Part shown: positions 16,670 to 24,646 of the stretch, one piece after another
Layout of the letters: every line of letters begins with the position of its first letter
Position numbering within the stretch: the first letter of the stretch is position 1
Assembly: GCA_003339645.1 (NCBI GenBank)
Contig: QNUV01000099.1
Coordinates: forward strand, 124,001-188,000
From: Microbacterium arborescens
GTDB taxonomy: Bacteria > Actinomycetota > Actinomycetes > Actinomycetales > Microbacteriaceae
Direction of reading: 5' to 3'
Length of the DNA: 64,000 nucleotides
Position numbers and translations under genes: made by a program
Notes under the pieces: generated by a model
Databases searched by the model: none
What the model was told of the DNA's origin: nothing
What the model saw: the letters and a program-made list of their open reading frames with translations, nothing else

Positions 16670-16999
16670 TCAGTCGCCGGTCGGCTCAGGAACCAGCCGC
16701 AACCCCGCCGCGCTGTTGGCCGCCTCATTGAGGAGCACGAGCCACCGCCGGTTGAGCGTCCCCGTCGGCGCTTCGGCGAAGCTGAAATACAGCGACGAGG
16801 CGCGGGAGATCCAGACGCTCCCGTACTGACCTTCCTGCCCCTCCGCGGCATCGTCGCCGTGCGTGTCGGGCTCGCTGCCCCAGGTGAAGACGAAGCTCTC
16901 GTCGCGACGGAGCTTGGTGACGATCACCGCACGCAGATGCTGCAGCGCCCAGTCATCGACGTTGACGGCCGGTGCGACACCGTAGATCAGATGTCCCAT
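16670..16999 (-). CDS. Small conserved protein, DUF7882-like, paralogue C (divergent)
   Basis: 109 residues, third and most divergent member: MGHLIYGVAPAVNVDDWALQ, RAVIVTKLRRDESFVFTWGSEP, VWISRASSLYFSFAEAP, LNEAANSAAGLRLVPEP. The FxFTW core and the G-L-LVPEP end are kept. An insertion GDDAAEGQEGQYG sits where A and B have a short turn. GGGAG is 4 bases before the ATG. It is divergent from the family-X gene at 17198. Confidence 0.75.
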   Translation of the reverse strand: MGHLIYGVAPAVNVDDWALQHLRAVIVTKLRRDESFVFTWGSEPDTHGDDAAEGQEGQYGSVWISRASSLYFSFAEAPTGTLNRRWLVLLNEAANSAAGLRLVPEPTGD

Positions 17000-17150
17000 G
17001 CTTCTCCCTCTCGAGCAGGGTCCGGTCTCACCCCGGACCAGGGGCCTCTGGCGCTTGAGCGTCGCGAGCGGCTGATCCACAAGGTACCTCCACCGCCGCC
17101 CGTCGGGAGACTGCGCCGAGGAGGCGAAGGATGCGCCGCGTGCGCCCGAT

Positions 17151-17170
17151 CACGCAAGCCGCCTTGCGTG
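17151..17170 (+). promoter_or_regulatory. Hairpin in the leader of the gene at 17198
   Basis: CACGCAAG and CTTGCGTG form a perfect 8-bp stem around a CCGC tetraloop, ending 27 bases before the start codon. It is a leader hairpin of unknown effect in the divergent interval between two small-protein genes. Confidence 0.4.
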
Positions 17171-17197
17171 CTTTCTCCGACCGGGGACAATTGGCGG

Positions 17198-17545
17198 GTG
17201 CGTCGAATCCACTATGGAACAGGCGTCGTCCTCACCACGGACGACGTCGCCGACGTGTTGCTGCGCCTCAGCGTCGCCCTCGCGAACCTGTCGCACACCG
17301 AGCGGGTGACGATTCCCGTCGCCAGTGGCGACTCCTCGAACACCAGCGTCGACCTGATCCTCGGTCCCGGCATCGCGGTGATGTCCGAGCCCGCCCCCTG
17401 GTACGGCGACGAACCGGACTTCTCGACCGGTGCCACCCTGCTCCGGATGCACCCGCACTACCCCTATCGGCGTCCCGCCGATCGTCCACAGCCGATGGCT
17501 CCGATCGAGGTGGACAACTGGGACCCCGATCTCGAGGGCTACTGA
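17198..17545 (+). CDS. Small conserved protein, family X paralogue 2
   Basis: 115 residues from a GTG start: VRRIHYGTGVVLTTDDVADV, LLRLSVALANLSHTERVTIPV, VDLILGPGIAVMSEP, LRMHPHYPYRRP, with an acidic tail DNWDPDLEGY. It is homologous along its length to the protein at 15284. No ribosome-binding site is obvious beyond GGCGGG. Function unknown. Confidence 0.7.
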   Translation: MRRIHYGTGVVLTTDDVADVLLRLSVALANLSHTERVTIPVASGDSSNTSVDLILGPGIAVMSEPAPWYGDEPDFSTGATLLRMHPHYPYRRPADRPQPMAPIEVDNWDPDLEGY

Positions 17546-17879
17546 GCCCGACCGCCTCAGCCGTGGAGCAGGCTCCTGGACTCGAGCCCGGGCCGCCCCG
17601 GCCGAGGCGTCGCGACAGCGTTGCCAGACATGGAGTTACGCCCGCGTCCGCGCCACTTTGGCCTGCTCTCACTAGTCCCCCTTCTCACAGGGACAGGGTG
17701 CACCGCCAACACTTCCGATGAAACGCGATCCGGCTCATAGACCAACCTGCATACGCCAGATGTGACGTAGACCCCGCGAAGGAACCAGGGGTTTTGAGAT
17801 AAACCACGTTCGCATTGTTGACCAAACGTTCTAAGGCATCGCTCGCTCAGATTGAACATCGCTCCCCCTTCCCTGTAGA
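17546..17879. other. Non-coding boundary of a remnant island
   Basis: About 330 bases with no convincing gene. GC content drops visibly from about 17650 onward. At about 17578-17590 a GGACTCGAGCCCG stretch resembles the T-arm of the tRNA-Thr at 20068 (GGACTCGAACCCG), so it may be a worn attachment-site copy. This is weak evidence. Confidence 0.35.
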
Positions 17880-18872
17880 GTGCGGCGGGTGACGGCTACT
17901 CGCGAAGACCCCGGCTACGAACTATCGAGGCGCAGCTTGCTCGCGGCGGCAGCAATATTGGGCGTATCCGCCGTCACACTCGACGTCCTCGTTGGGAAAT
18001 CGGATGCGGCACTGGCGAGCTCCGACGATTCAACGCCCCCGAACACCGCGAGCGAGTTCGTCGAACGGTACCAGCTGCCGACAGACAGCTCGACCGAGGC
18101 GCCGACGGCAAGGGCAGTTCCCGGTTTCTACTACAGATCTCGTGCGCAGCACAACGCGCTTGGGATCCAGTGGTGTTATCCATTCGATCACCGCGGCTAC
18201 ACGACTGCACTAGTAAATGGGTACAACACGCCGACTTACGACGGGCACAAGGGCGTTGACTACTTTTCCACTCCGCAGATCGGGTCCATCATCTATGCGG
18301 TCGCCGACGGAATAGTGTCCACGGCGCAGCAATCGGATACCGGAGATCTCGGTGCGCATGTCGTGATGACGTTCGATGTGGGCGGCATCTACGCCCAATA
18401 CGGTCATATGACACCCGGAACCCTGATGGTGACCAGAGGACAGCGAGTCACTCGGGGAACACCCATCGGCAAAACTGGCTGGTCCGGACGAGTCGAACCG
18501 AAGGCTCCGAGCGCAGCGCACCTACATCTCGCGATCCGATCCGAGCCTAACGTGCTCTGGAATCCGCTTTGGCTAGTGCACGATGCGCCTCTTCCAGGTC
18601 AAGGACCATCCCCCGAGCCAACAAACACGAATGGATCAACATTGGAAGTCATCGTCAAAGCACCGAACGACACGATCGTTCACGTCATGCCCGGGCACAA
18701 GCACAACTTCGCCACGCCTGCCGAGTACAACACGTTCCGCGATCAGGTGAACTTCCTCCGCGGCGCCGGCGCGGCCAATCTCATGGCGTTGCCCGAAATG
18801 AGCAGGGTCCCCGGCGTTACCTGGGAGACGTTCCGGTACATCTGCCTGTATCTGGGGGTCGATCCCACGTAG
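17880..18872 (+). CDS. Tat-exported M23 (LytM-type) peptidase
   Basis: A 330-residue secreted zinc endopeptidase of family M23, expected to cut peptidoglycan cross-bridges. Residues about 16-45 form a twin-arginine signal (SRRSLLAAAAILGVSAV). The catalytic domain, about 115-235, has the first zinc pair in HKGVDYF (HXXXD), YGHM, and the HXH motif in AHLHLAI, so it looks active. The C-terminal 90 residues (PNDTIVHVMPGHKHNFATPAEYNTFRDQ) may bind the wall or a partner. The start is GTG (17880, or 17889 in frame). Base composition is more AT-rich than its neighbours, consistent with transfer. Confidence 0.85.
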   Translation: MRRVTATREDPGYELSRRSLLAAAAILGVSAVTLDVLVGKSDAALASSDDSTPPNTASEFVERYQLPTDSSTEAPTARAVPGFYYRSRAQHNALGIQWCYPFDHRGYTTALVNGYNTPTYDGHKGVDYFSTPQIGSIIYAVADGIVSTAQQSDTGDLGAHVVMTFDVGGIYAQYGHMTPGTLMVTRGQRVTRGTPIGKTGWSGRVEPKAPSAAHLHLAIRSEPNVLWNPLWLVHDAPLPGQGPSPEPTNTNGSTLEVIVKAPNDTIVHVMPGHKHNFATPAEYNTFRDQVNFLRGAGAANLMALPEMSRVPGVTWETFRYICLYLGVDPT

Positions 18873-19017
18873 ATGCATGTGCGTTGCGCACTTGGTGCGT
18901 GGCGGCAGAAACAGCAGCGTAGGCTACGCGCATACACCACCATCTTGCGCCCGCAAACGAAGCGGCCGTTCGCATTTGTGGGCTGCCTCAGCCGCGCTCG
19001 CAGAAACTCAATACGCG

Positions 19018-19190
19018 GGAGTCACCCCCAAGAGCTTCCGGAAGACCGTGGCCACCGTCATCCGAGACGAGCTTGGGATAGATGCTGCTAAAACAACAGC
19101 TCGGTCACGAGGACAACAGAGACCCACTACGCCGATGAGGTTCACCGGGGCCCCGCCAGCGCGGTGGTACTTGGGAGGCTGCTCACATGA
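19018..19190 (+). pseudogene. Tyrosine integrase C-terminal remnant, two frameshifts
   Basis: Pieces of a phage/ICE-type tyrosine recombinase catalytic end are recognisable in three frames. Frame one has GVTPKSFRKTVATVIRDELG, which includes an active-site Arg. After a slip at the AAAA near 19090 comes QQLGHEDN with the active-site His. After another slip comes TETHYADEVHRGPASAVVLG with the nucleophile Tyr, ending at TGA 19188-19190. The N-terminal two thirds are absent. The remnant cannot encode a working integrase. Confidence 0.75.
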
Positions 19191-19972
19191 CACCTTGGGG
19201 ACACGCCGCGCCGTTGGGCCCGGTCGACGAGGGCGAGTTTTGTCTGCCCTGGCAGATCTGTCTTGACGAGAACGTCAGAAACACGATCTCCGACTTGCTT
19301 TTGCCGTCCTTGGCGATTCTCGTCAGTTCAGTCATAGCGGTCGTTGCTCTCCGCCGACAGCTTCTCGCTCAGCAGCGAGATCGACGTGCGACTCTGGTCG
19401 GTCGGACGATCGAGATGCTCGCTGAGGTCGAGGCGGAGGGGCATCTGCGCATGGAAGGAAAACCTCATCAGCTCGGAAGCGCCGTCATTCGCGCGGAGGC
19501 AGCGCTGTCCTCTCTGCAGTTCAGCCTGCGTGGTCCAGATCGGGACGTCCCAGCCGTCATACGTGATGAGATGTTCGACAGCTATCTCATTGTCGAGGAT
19601 CCCCAGTCATTCGTTGCCGCACTCCAACGGACGCGGATCATCTACGAAGACTGGACGCGTGGCCACCTGGATCGCAAGTACATCAGGGAGATCGGACGGT
19701 GGAGCGGCCTGAGTGTTGGCGCCAAGCACAGAGGGCTGCATCAAGTCAAAGACAGGCTGGAAGGGATACATCGGACCCAGGCGTACTCGCGAGCGTCTCG
19801 ACGGACTCTCATCGAACTACTGCAGCGAGTTCCTAACTTCCGCCGACTGGAGCGACTCTGCCGACCGGTCCCGCTGCCGTGGGGCGAGAGGGTGCTCATA
19901 GTTTGGTTCGAGTGGCAGCGGCAGCGCCTCATGAAGGGCCAGCGAGGCCGCCGCAACGCCCCACCCAAGTAG
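19187..19972 (+). CDS. Membrane-anchored protein of unknown function
   Basis: 261 residues. A short external N-terminus is followed by one transmembrane helix (about 36-56, ISDLLLPSLAILVSSVIAVVAL) and a long basic, helical cytoplasmic part (EMLAEVEAEGHLRMEGKP, RRTLIELLQRVPNFRRLERLC). I do not recognise the family. The ATG overlaps the stop of the integrase remnant (ATGA), as cargo often adjoins an integrase. Codon use is less GC-biased than in flanking genes. Confidence 0.6.
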   Translation: MTPWGHAAPLGPVDEGEFCLPWQICLDENVRNTISDLLLPSLAILVSSVIAVVALRRQLLAQQRDRRATLVGRTIEMLAEVEAEGHLRMEGKPHQLGSAVIRAEAALSSLQFSLRGPDRDVPAVIRDEMFDSYLIVEDPQSFVAALQRTRIIYEDWTRGHLDRKYIREIGRWSGLSVGAKHRGLHQVKDRLEGIHRTQAYSRASRRTLIELLQRVPNFRRLERLCRPVPLPWGERVLIVWFEWQRQRLMKGQRGRRNAPPK

Positions 19973-20067
19973 TGACCCCTTGCCCCAAAACCATGGGTAA
20001 ATCATGGATGCTGACGCGCACGGCGCCGGAGGATCGGTCGGAAATATAGCATGACCAGCATATTCGG

Positions 20068-20140
20068 AGCCGACTACGGGACTCGAACCCGTAACCCCCG
20101 TATTACAAGTACGGTGCGCTACCAATTGCGCCAAGTCGGC
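20068..20140 (-). tRNA. tRNA-Thr (anticodon TGT)
   Basis: Cloverleaf on the minus strand: acceptor GCCGACT paired with AGTCGGC, anticodon stem CCGTA/TACGG around loop CTTGTAA (TGT, reading ACA), T-arm ACGGG-TTCGAGT-CCCGT, discriminator T. CCA is not encoded. The island remnants lie off its 3' end, the usual side for integrase-mediated insertion. Confidence 0.96.
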
Positions 20141-20205
20141 AGGGCGTCCAGTCTATCGACGGACGCGGGCAGCGCAGAAACGACCGCTGCCTCGACGGCG
20201 CCCCG

Positions 20206-21192
20206 TCAGGACGCGGGCGCCTCGGTGGGCGTCGGGGTCGGGGTCGGAGTGGGAGCGGACTTGTAGTACGCGTCGCTCGCGGTCGTCAGTACGAACTGCG
20301 AGAACTCGGCCGGATCGCTCAGGTCGCCGATGTACTGCTTGCCGTTGACGAGCACCATCGGGGTCCCGGTGAGCGACAGGCCGTTCGTGTCGGGGATGCC
20401 GGCGACGGCGCGCTCGGTCGCCGACTTCGCCCAGGCGGCGTAGGAGCCCGACTCGATGCAGTCGCGGACGACGCGGGTCGAGTCGACGCCGGAGGCCTGC
20501 GCCATGTTCGCGAGCTCGGTGTCGGAGTAGCCGTCGGTGTCGACCTCGGGCTGACGCGTGAGCAGCTCGTTGTTGAACGCGAAGAAGGCGTCGGGCGCGT
20601 TCGTGGCAACGCACGCTGCCGCACTGGCCGCGCGGAGCGAGTACTTCGTTCCGTTCGACTTCGCCGTCAGCATCGCCACCGGGTAGTAGCTGAGGGTGAC
20701 GGCACCGTCGTCGACCCAGGAGGTGAGCTGCTGGGCGTTGGCGACCTGCCATTCGCGAGCACCGGCGGAGAGGTAGTCGACGTAGACGCGGATCTCGACG
20801 GGCGGGGCCGTGGAGGACGTCGGAGCAGGAAGGCCCTCCGCGGGTGTCGCAGCCGCGGCATCCGGGGCGGACTCCGCCGGCGCGGACGCATCGGTCTCGG
20901 CGGCGATGTCGGTCGATACCGAGGTGTTGACCACATCGGCGACGACGAATCCGTCACCCGAGGCGGTCGCGGGCTCCAGCTGCGGCTGGCTGCCGGCGCT
21001 CGAGACGGTCATGGTGACGGCCACGGCTGCGGCGGCCACGACTCCGACAGCAAGCACTCCCAGACCCGAGCGGCGTGCGATGCGCGCACGCGACTGCCGG
21101 GTGTGAACCTGGAGCGCCTTCTCACGCACCGCCTCGCGACGGTCGGTGACTGCCGGCGTTTCAGGTGCGTCAGGAGTGTCGTCAGAAGACAT
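20206..21192 (-). CDS. DsbA-fold membrane thioredoxin-like protein lacking CXXC
   Basis: 328 residues: cytoplasmic N-terminus, one transmembrane helix (about 42-66, GVLAVGVVAAAAVAVTMTVS), a Ala/Pro-rich linker, then a thioredoxin/DsbA-like domain (about 130-310). The domain starts IRVYVDYLSAGAREWQ. In active relatives this position is D-F-x-C-P-x-C, so both redox cysteines are missing. The cis-Pro loop GTPMVLVNGK is kept. Two other cysteines remain (AACVATN, VRDCIESG). The tail is (PT)5EAPAS. It may be a chaperone-like or binding protein rather than an oxidase. The ATG at 21192 has GAGG upstream. Confidence 0.82.
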   Translation of the reverse strand: MSSDDTPDAPETPAVTDRREAVREKALQVHTRQSRARIARRSGLGVLAVGVVAAAAVAVTMTVSSAGSQPQLEPATASGDGFVVADVVNTSVSTDIAAETDASAPAESAPDAAAATPAEGLPAPTSSTAPPVEIRVYVDYLSAGAREWQVANAQQLTSWVDDGAVTLSYYPVAMLTAKSNGTKYSLRAASAAACVATNAPDAFFAFNNELLTRQPEVDTDGYSDTELANMAQASGVDSTRVVRDCIESGSYAAWAKSATERAVAGIPDTNGLSLTGTPMVLVNGKQYIGDLSDPAEFSQFVLTTASDAYYKSAPTPTPTPTPTEAPAS

Positions 21193-21437
21193 GGAACCTC
21201 GGGGAACAGAAGAAGGATGAGGGCCGAGCGGTGGCACTCGCGACGGGCTTCACGAGTCACTCGATGGTAATCAGCCAGCCTGGGAAAGCCCAGAGCACCG
21301 GCCCGATCTCCATGTCTCTCGCACGCCCGCGCACGTGCCATACTGAGAGCGCGCCCGATGAGGGGCGTACGGGGGCGACCCCGTTCCATTCACAACGGAT
21401 CGTCCGGCACGTACCTGCCGGTGAAGGAGAAGAAACG

Positions 21438-22541
<1,104 letters not shown>

Positions 22542-22558
22542 TCCGGTATCTTCGTACG

Positions 22559-22600
22559 CTGCGGCGCGGGTGGCCTCTGGTCGCCCGCGCCGCAGTCTTT
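22559..22600 (+). terminator. Terminator after the MsiK-type ATPase gene
   Basis: A 12-bp stem CTGCGGCGCGGG/CCCGCGCCGCAG with a 13-base loop, followed by TCTTTG. Confidence 0.8.
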
Positions 22601-22626
22601 GCGCCTCACATCCGATCGGAGAATCC

Positions 22627-23931
22627 GTGACCGCCTCGCTCTCGATCACCGCCAGCAGCGTCGACCCGGGCCTGCTCGCCCTTCCCTGGTCGACGACCCT
22701 CGCCGACTGGTCGACGCCCGACATCGTCTACCTGCCCAAGGGCATCTCGCGCCACCTCGTGCGCTTCGCGAACCTGTCCGGACGGGTCGTGGCGATCAAG
22801 GAGACGACGGCGGCGATGGCCCGGCGCGAGTACGAGATGCTCGGCTCGCTGCAGCGCCTCGACGTGCCCTGCGTCGAGCGGGTGGCGGTCATCGACGGGC
22901 GTCGCGACGCGGACGGCGAGGAACTGCCCGCGGCCCTCGTGACGGCACACCTGAAGTTCTCCCTCCCCTATCGCGCCCTGTTCACCCAGGTGCTGCGCCC
23001 CGACACGGCGACCCGTCTCGTGGACGCCCTCGCGGTGCTGCTCGTGCGCCTGCACAACGTCGGCTTCTTCTGGGGCGACGTCTCGCTGTCGAACACGCTC
23101 TTCCGCCGCGACGCCGGCGCCTTCGCCGCGTACCTCGTCGACGCCGAGACGGGCGAACTGCACGAGCGCGGCCTCACGCGCGGTCAGCGGATGCACGATC
23201 TCGACATCGCACGCACGAACATCGCCGGCGAGATCATGGACCTCGAGGCCGGTGGCCGCCTCGAGGGCGGCGTGGACGCCATCGCGATCGCCGACGGCAT
23301 CATGTCGTCGTACCACTCGCTGTGGGCGGCCCTCACCGACCAGGAGACGTTCTCGGCGAACGAGTCGTGGCGCATCACCGAGCGCGTCCAGAAGCTCAAC
23401 TCGCTCGGGTTCGACATCGGCGAGATGTCGATCGACGCCGCCGCCGACGGCACGCGCGTCTCGATCCAGCCGAAGGTCGTCGACGCCGGCCACCACCAGC
23501 GTCGACTGCTCCGGCTGACGGGATTGGATGTCGAGGAGAACCAGGCCCGCCGTCTGCTCAACGACCTCGACGAGTTCAGCGCGCGCGTCTCACGCCTCGG
23601 GTCGAACGAGGAGATGGTCGCGCACGAGTGGCTCACCCGAGTGTTCGAGCCTGTCGTGCTCTCGGTGCCGTGGGACCTGCGCGCGAAGCTCGAGCCGGCC
23701 GAGCTGTTCCACCAGGTGCTCGAGCACCGCTGGTACCTCTCGCAGACGGAGGGCCGGTCGGTGCCCCTGGCCGAGGTGCTGTCGTCGTACGTCGAGAACG
23801 TGCTCCGTCACCGGCGCGACGAGGCGACCGTGATGGGTCCGCCGACCGAGACGATGTCGGTTCCGATCGTCACCGACTCCGTCCCGGTCGACGACGACGA
23901 GGCTGAGGTCGACTGGCGCGACCTCGTCTGA
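22627..23931 (+). CDS. DUF4032 protein with kinase-like N-domain
   Basis: 434 residues, soluble. The N-terminal half resembles a lipopolysaccharide-kinase/protein-kinase fold: a Lys in VVAIKETTAAMARREYEML, then FFWGDVSLSNTLFRRD in place of the HGDxxxxN catalytic loop, and YLVDAETGEL in place of DFG. The C-terminal half is DUF4032, with GHHQRRLLRLTGLDVEENQA. The canonical His-Gly before Asp is Trp-Gly, so activity is uncertain. It starts with GTG and stands alone downstream of a terminator. Confidence 0.88.
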   Translation: MTASLSITASSVDPGLLALPWSTTLADWSTPDIVYLPKGISRHLVRFANLSGRVVAIKETTAAMARREYEMLGSLQRLDVPCVERVAVIDGRRDADGEELPAALVTAHLKFSLPYRALFTQVLRPDTATRLVDALAVLLVRLHNVGFFWGDVSLSNTLFRRDAGAFAAYLVDAETGELHERGLTRGQRMHDLDIARTNIAGEIMDLEAGGRLEGGVDAIAIADGIMSSYHSLWAALTDQETFSANESWRITERVQKLNSLGFDIGEMSIDAAADGTRVSIQPKVVDAGHHQRRLLRLTGLDVEENQARRLLNDLDEFSARVSRLGSNEEMVAHEWLTRVFEPVVLSVPWDLRAKLEPAELFHQVLEHRWYLSQTEGRSVPLAEVLSSYVENVLRHRRDEATVMGPPTETMSVPIVTDSVPVDDDEAEVDWRDLV

Positions 23932-23952
23932 CGAACGAGGCCGCGCCGCCGG

Positions 23953-24591
23953 TCAGTAGCCGACGGTGAAACGCTCGCGGACGTGCTTCGGGTTCTCGAT
24001 CTCGTCGACGACCGCGATGGCGAAGTCGGCGCCGGAGATGAACGAGTCGCCGTTCTCGTCGGTAACGAGCACATCGCCGCCGTCGCGGTAGCGTCCCGTG
24101 CGCTCGCCCGGGTTGAACGACCCGAAGCCGCCCGCCGGGTGGATGAAGAACCAGTCGCGACCGCTCTCGTCGGCCTGCAGATCTTCGAGGATGCCGATGG
24201 CCTCGAGCGCCTCGTCCTTGAACTCCTCGGGGAAGCCGCTGTCGATCAGGCGCGGACCGCCCGGGGCGACGAGGCTGCCGCCCGCACCGCCGACGACGCC
24301 GACGCGCACGTTCTCGGGAAGGCTTTCGACCAGCAACGCGGTGTTCGGGCGGACCTGCCCCTGCATGTCGCCGCGCGGGGCGACAGCCGAGACGACGACG
24401 TCCACGCCGTCGAGCTGGCCGACGAGGGCGGGCACGTCCAGCAGGGTGCCCTCGAGGTACGTCGCGCCCTCGATGCGCTCGGCGGGAACCTTGCGGGCGA
24501 CGGAGACGACGGTGTGGCCGCGCGAGACGGCCTCCTCGACGATGTGGCTGCCGGCGTAGCCGGTTCCTCCGATGACGGCGATGCGTGCCAT
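23953..24591 (-). CDS. NAD(P)-binding atypical SDR (NmrA/YwnB-like)
   Basis: A 212-residue Rossmann protein. GGTGYAG (about 8-14) binds the NAD(P) pyrophosphate. The chain continues with VVSAVAPRG and GVVGGAGGSLVAPGGPRL, typical of the atypical SDR group related to YwnB/BVR-B. The classic YxxxK pair is not obvious, so it may be a redox sensor or a reductase of unknown substrate. It is convergent with DUF4032 and follows glgP on the same strand. Confidence 0.88.
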   Translation of the reverse strand: MARIAVIGGTGYAGSHIVEEAVSRGHTVVSVARKVPAERIEGATYLEGTLLDVPALVGQLDGVDVVVSAVAPRGDMQGQVRPNTALLVESLPENVRVGVVGGAGGSLVAPGGPRLIDSGFPEEFKDEALEAIGILEDLQADESGRDWFFIHPAGGFGSFNPGERTGRYRDGGDVLVTDENGDSFISGADFAIAVVDEIENPKHVRERFTVGY

Positions 24592-24646
24592 GACTTCTTC
24601 CTCCGTTGGGTGTCGTGCGCGGGCCCCGGCCCGCGGGTGTGGCCGA

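Noticed and set aside
17571-17595. tRNA T-arm-like GGACTCGAGCCCG as an attachment site
   Set aside because: About 12 of 13 bases match the tRNA-Thr T-arm, but T-arms are conserved among all tRNAs and the match is short. It is mentioned only as a possibility in the boundary feature.
20216-20252. GGGTCGG-type short tandem repeat
   Set aside because: It encodes the (PT)n tail of the DsbA-like protein on the minus strand, so it is coding low complexity, not a separate repeat element.
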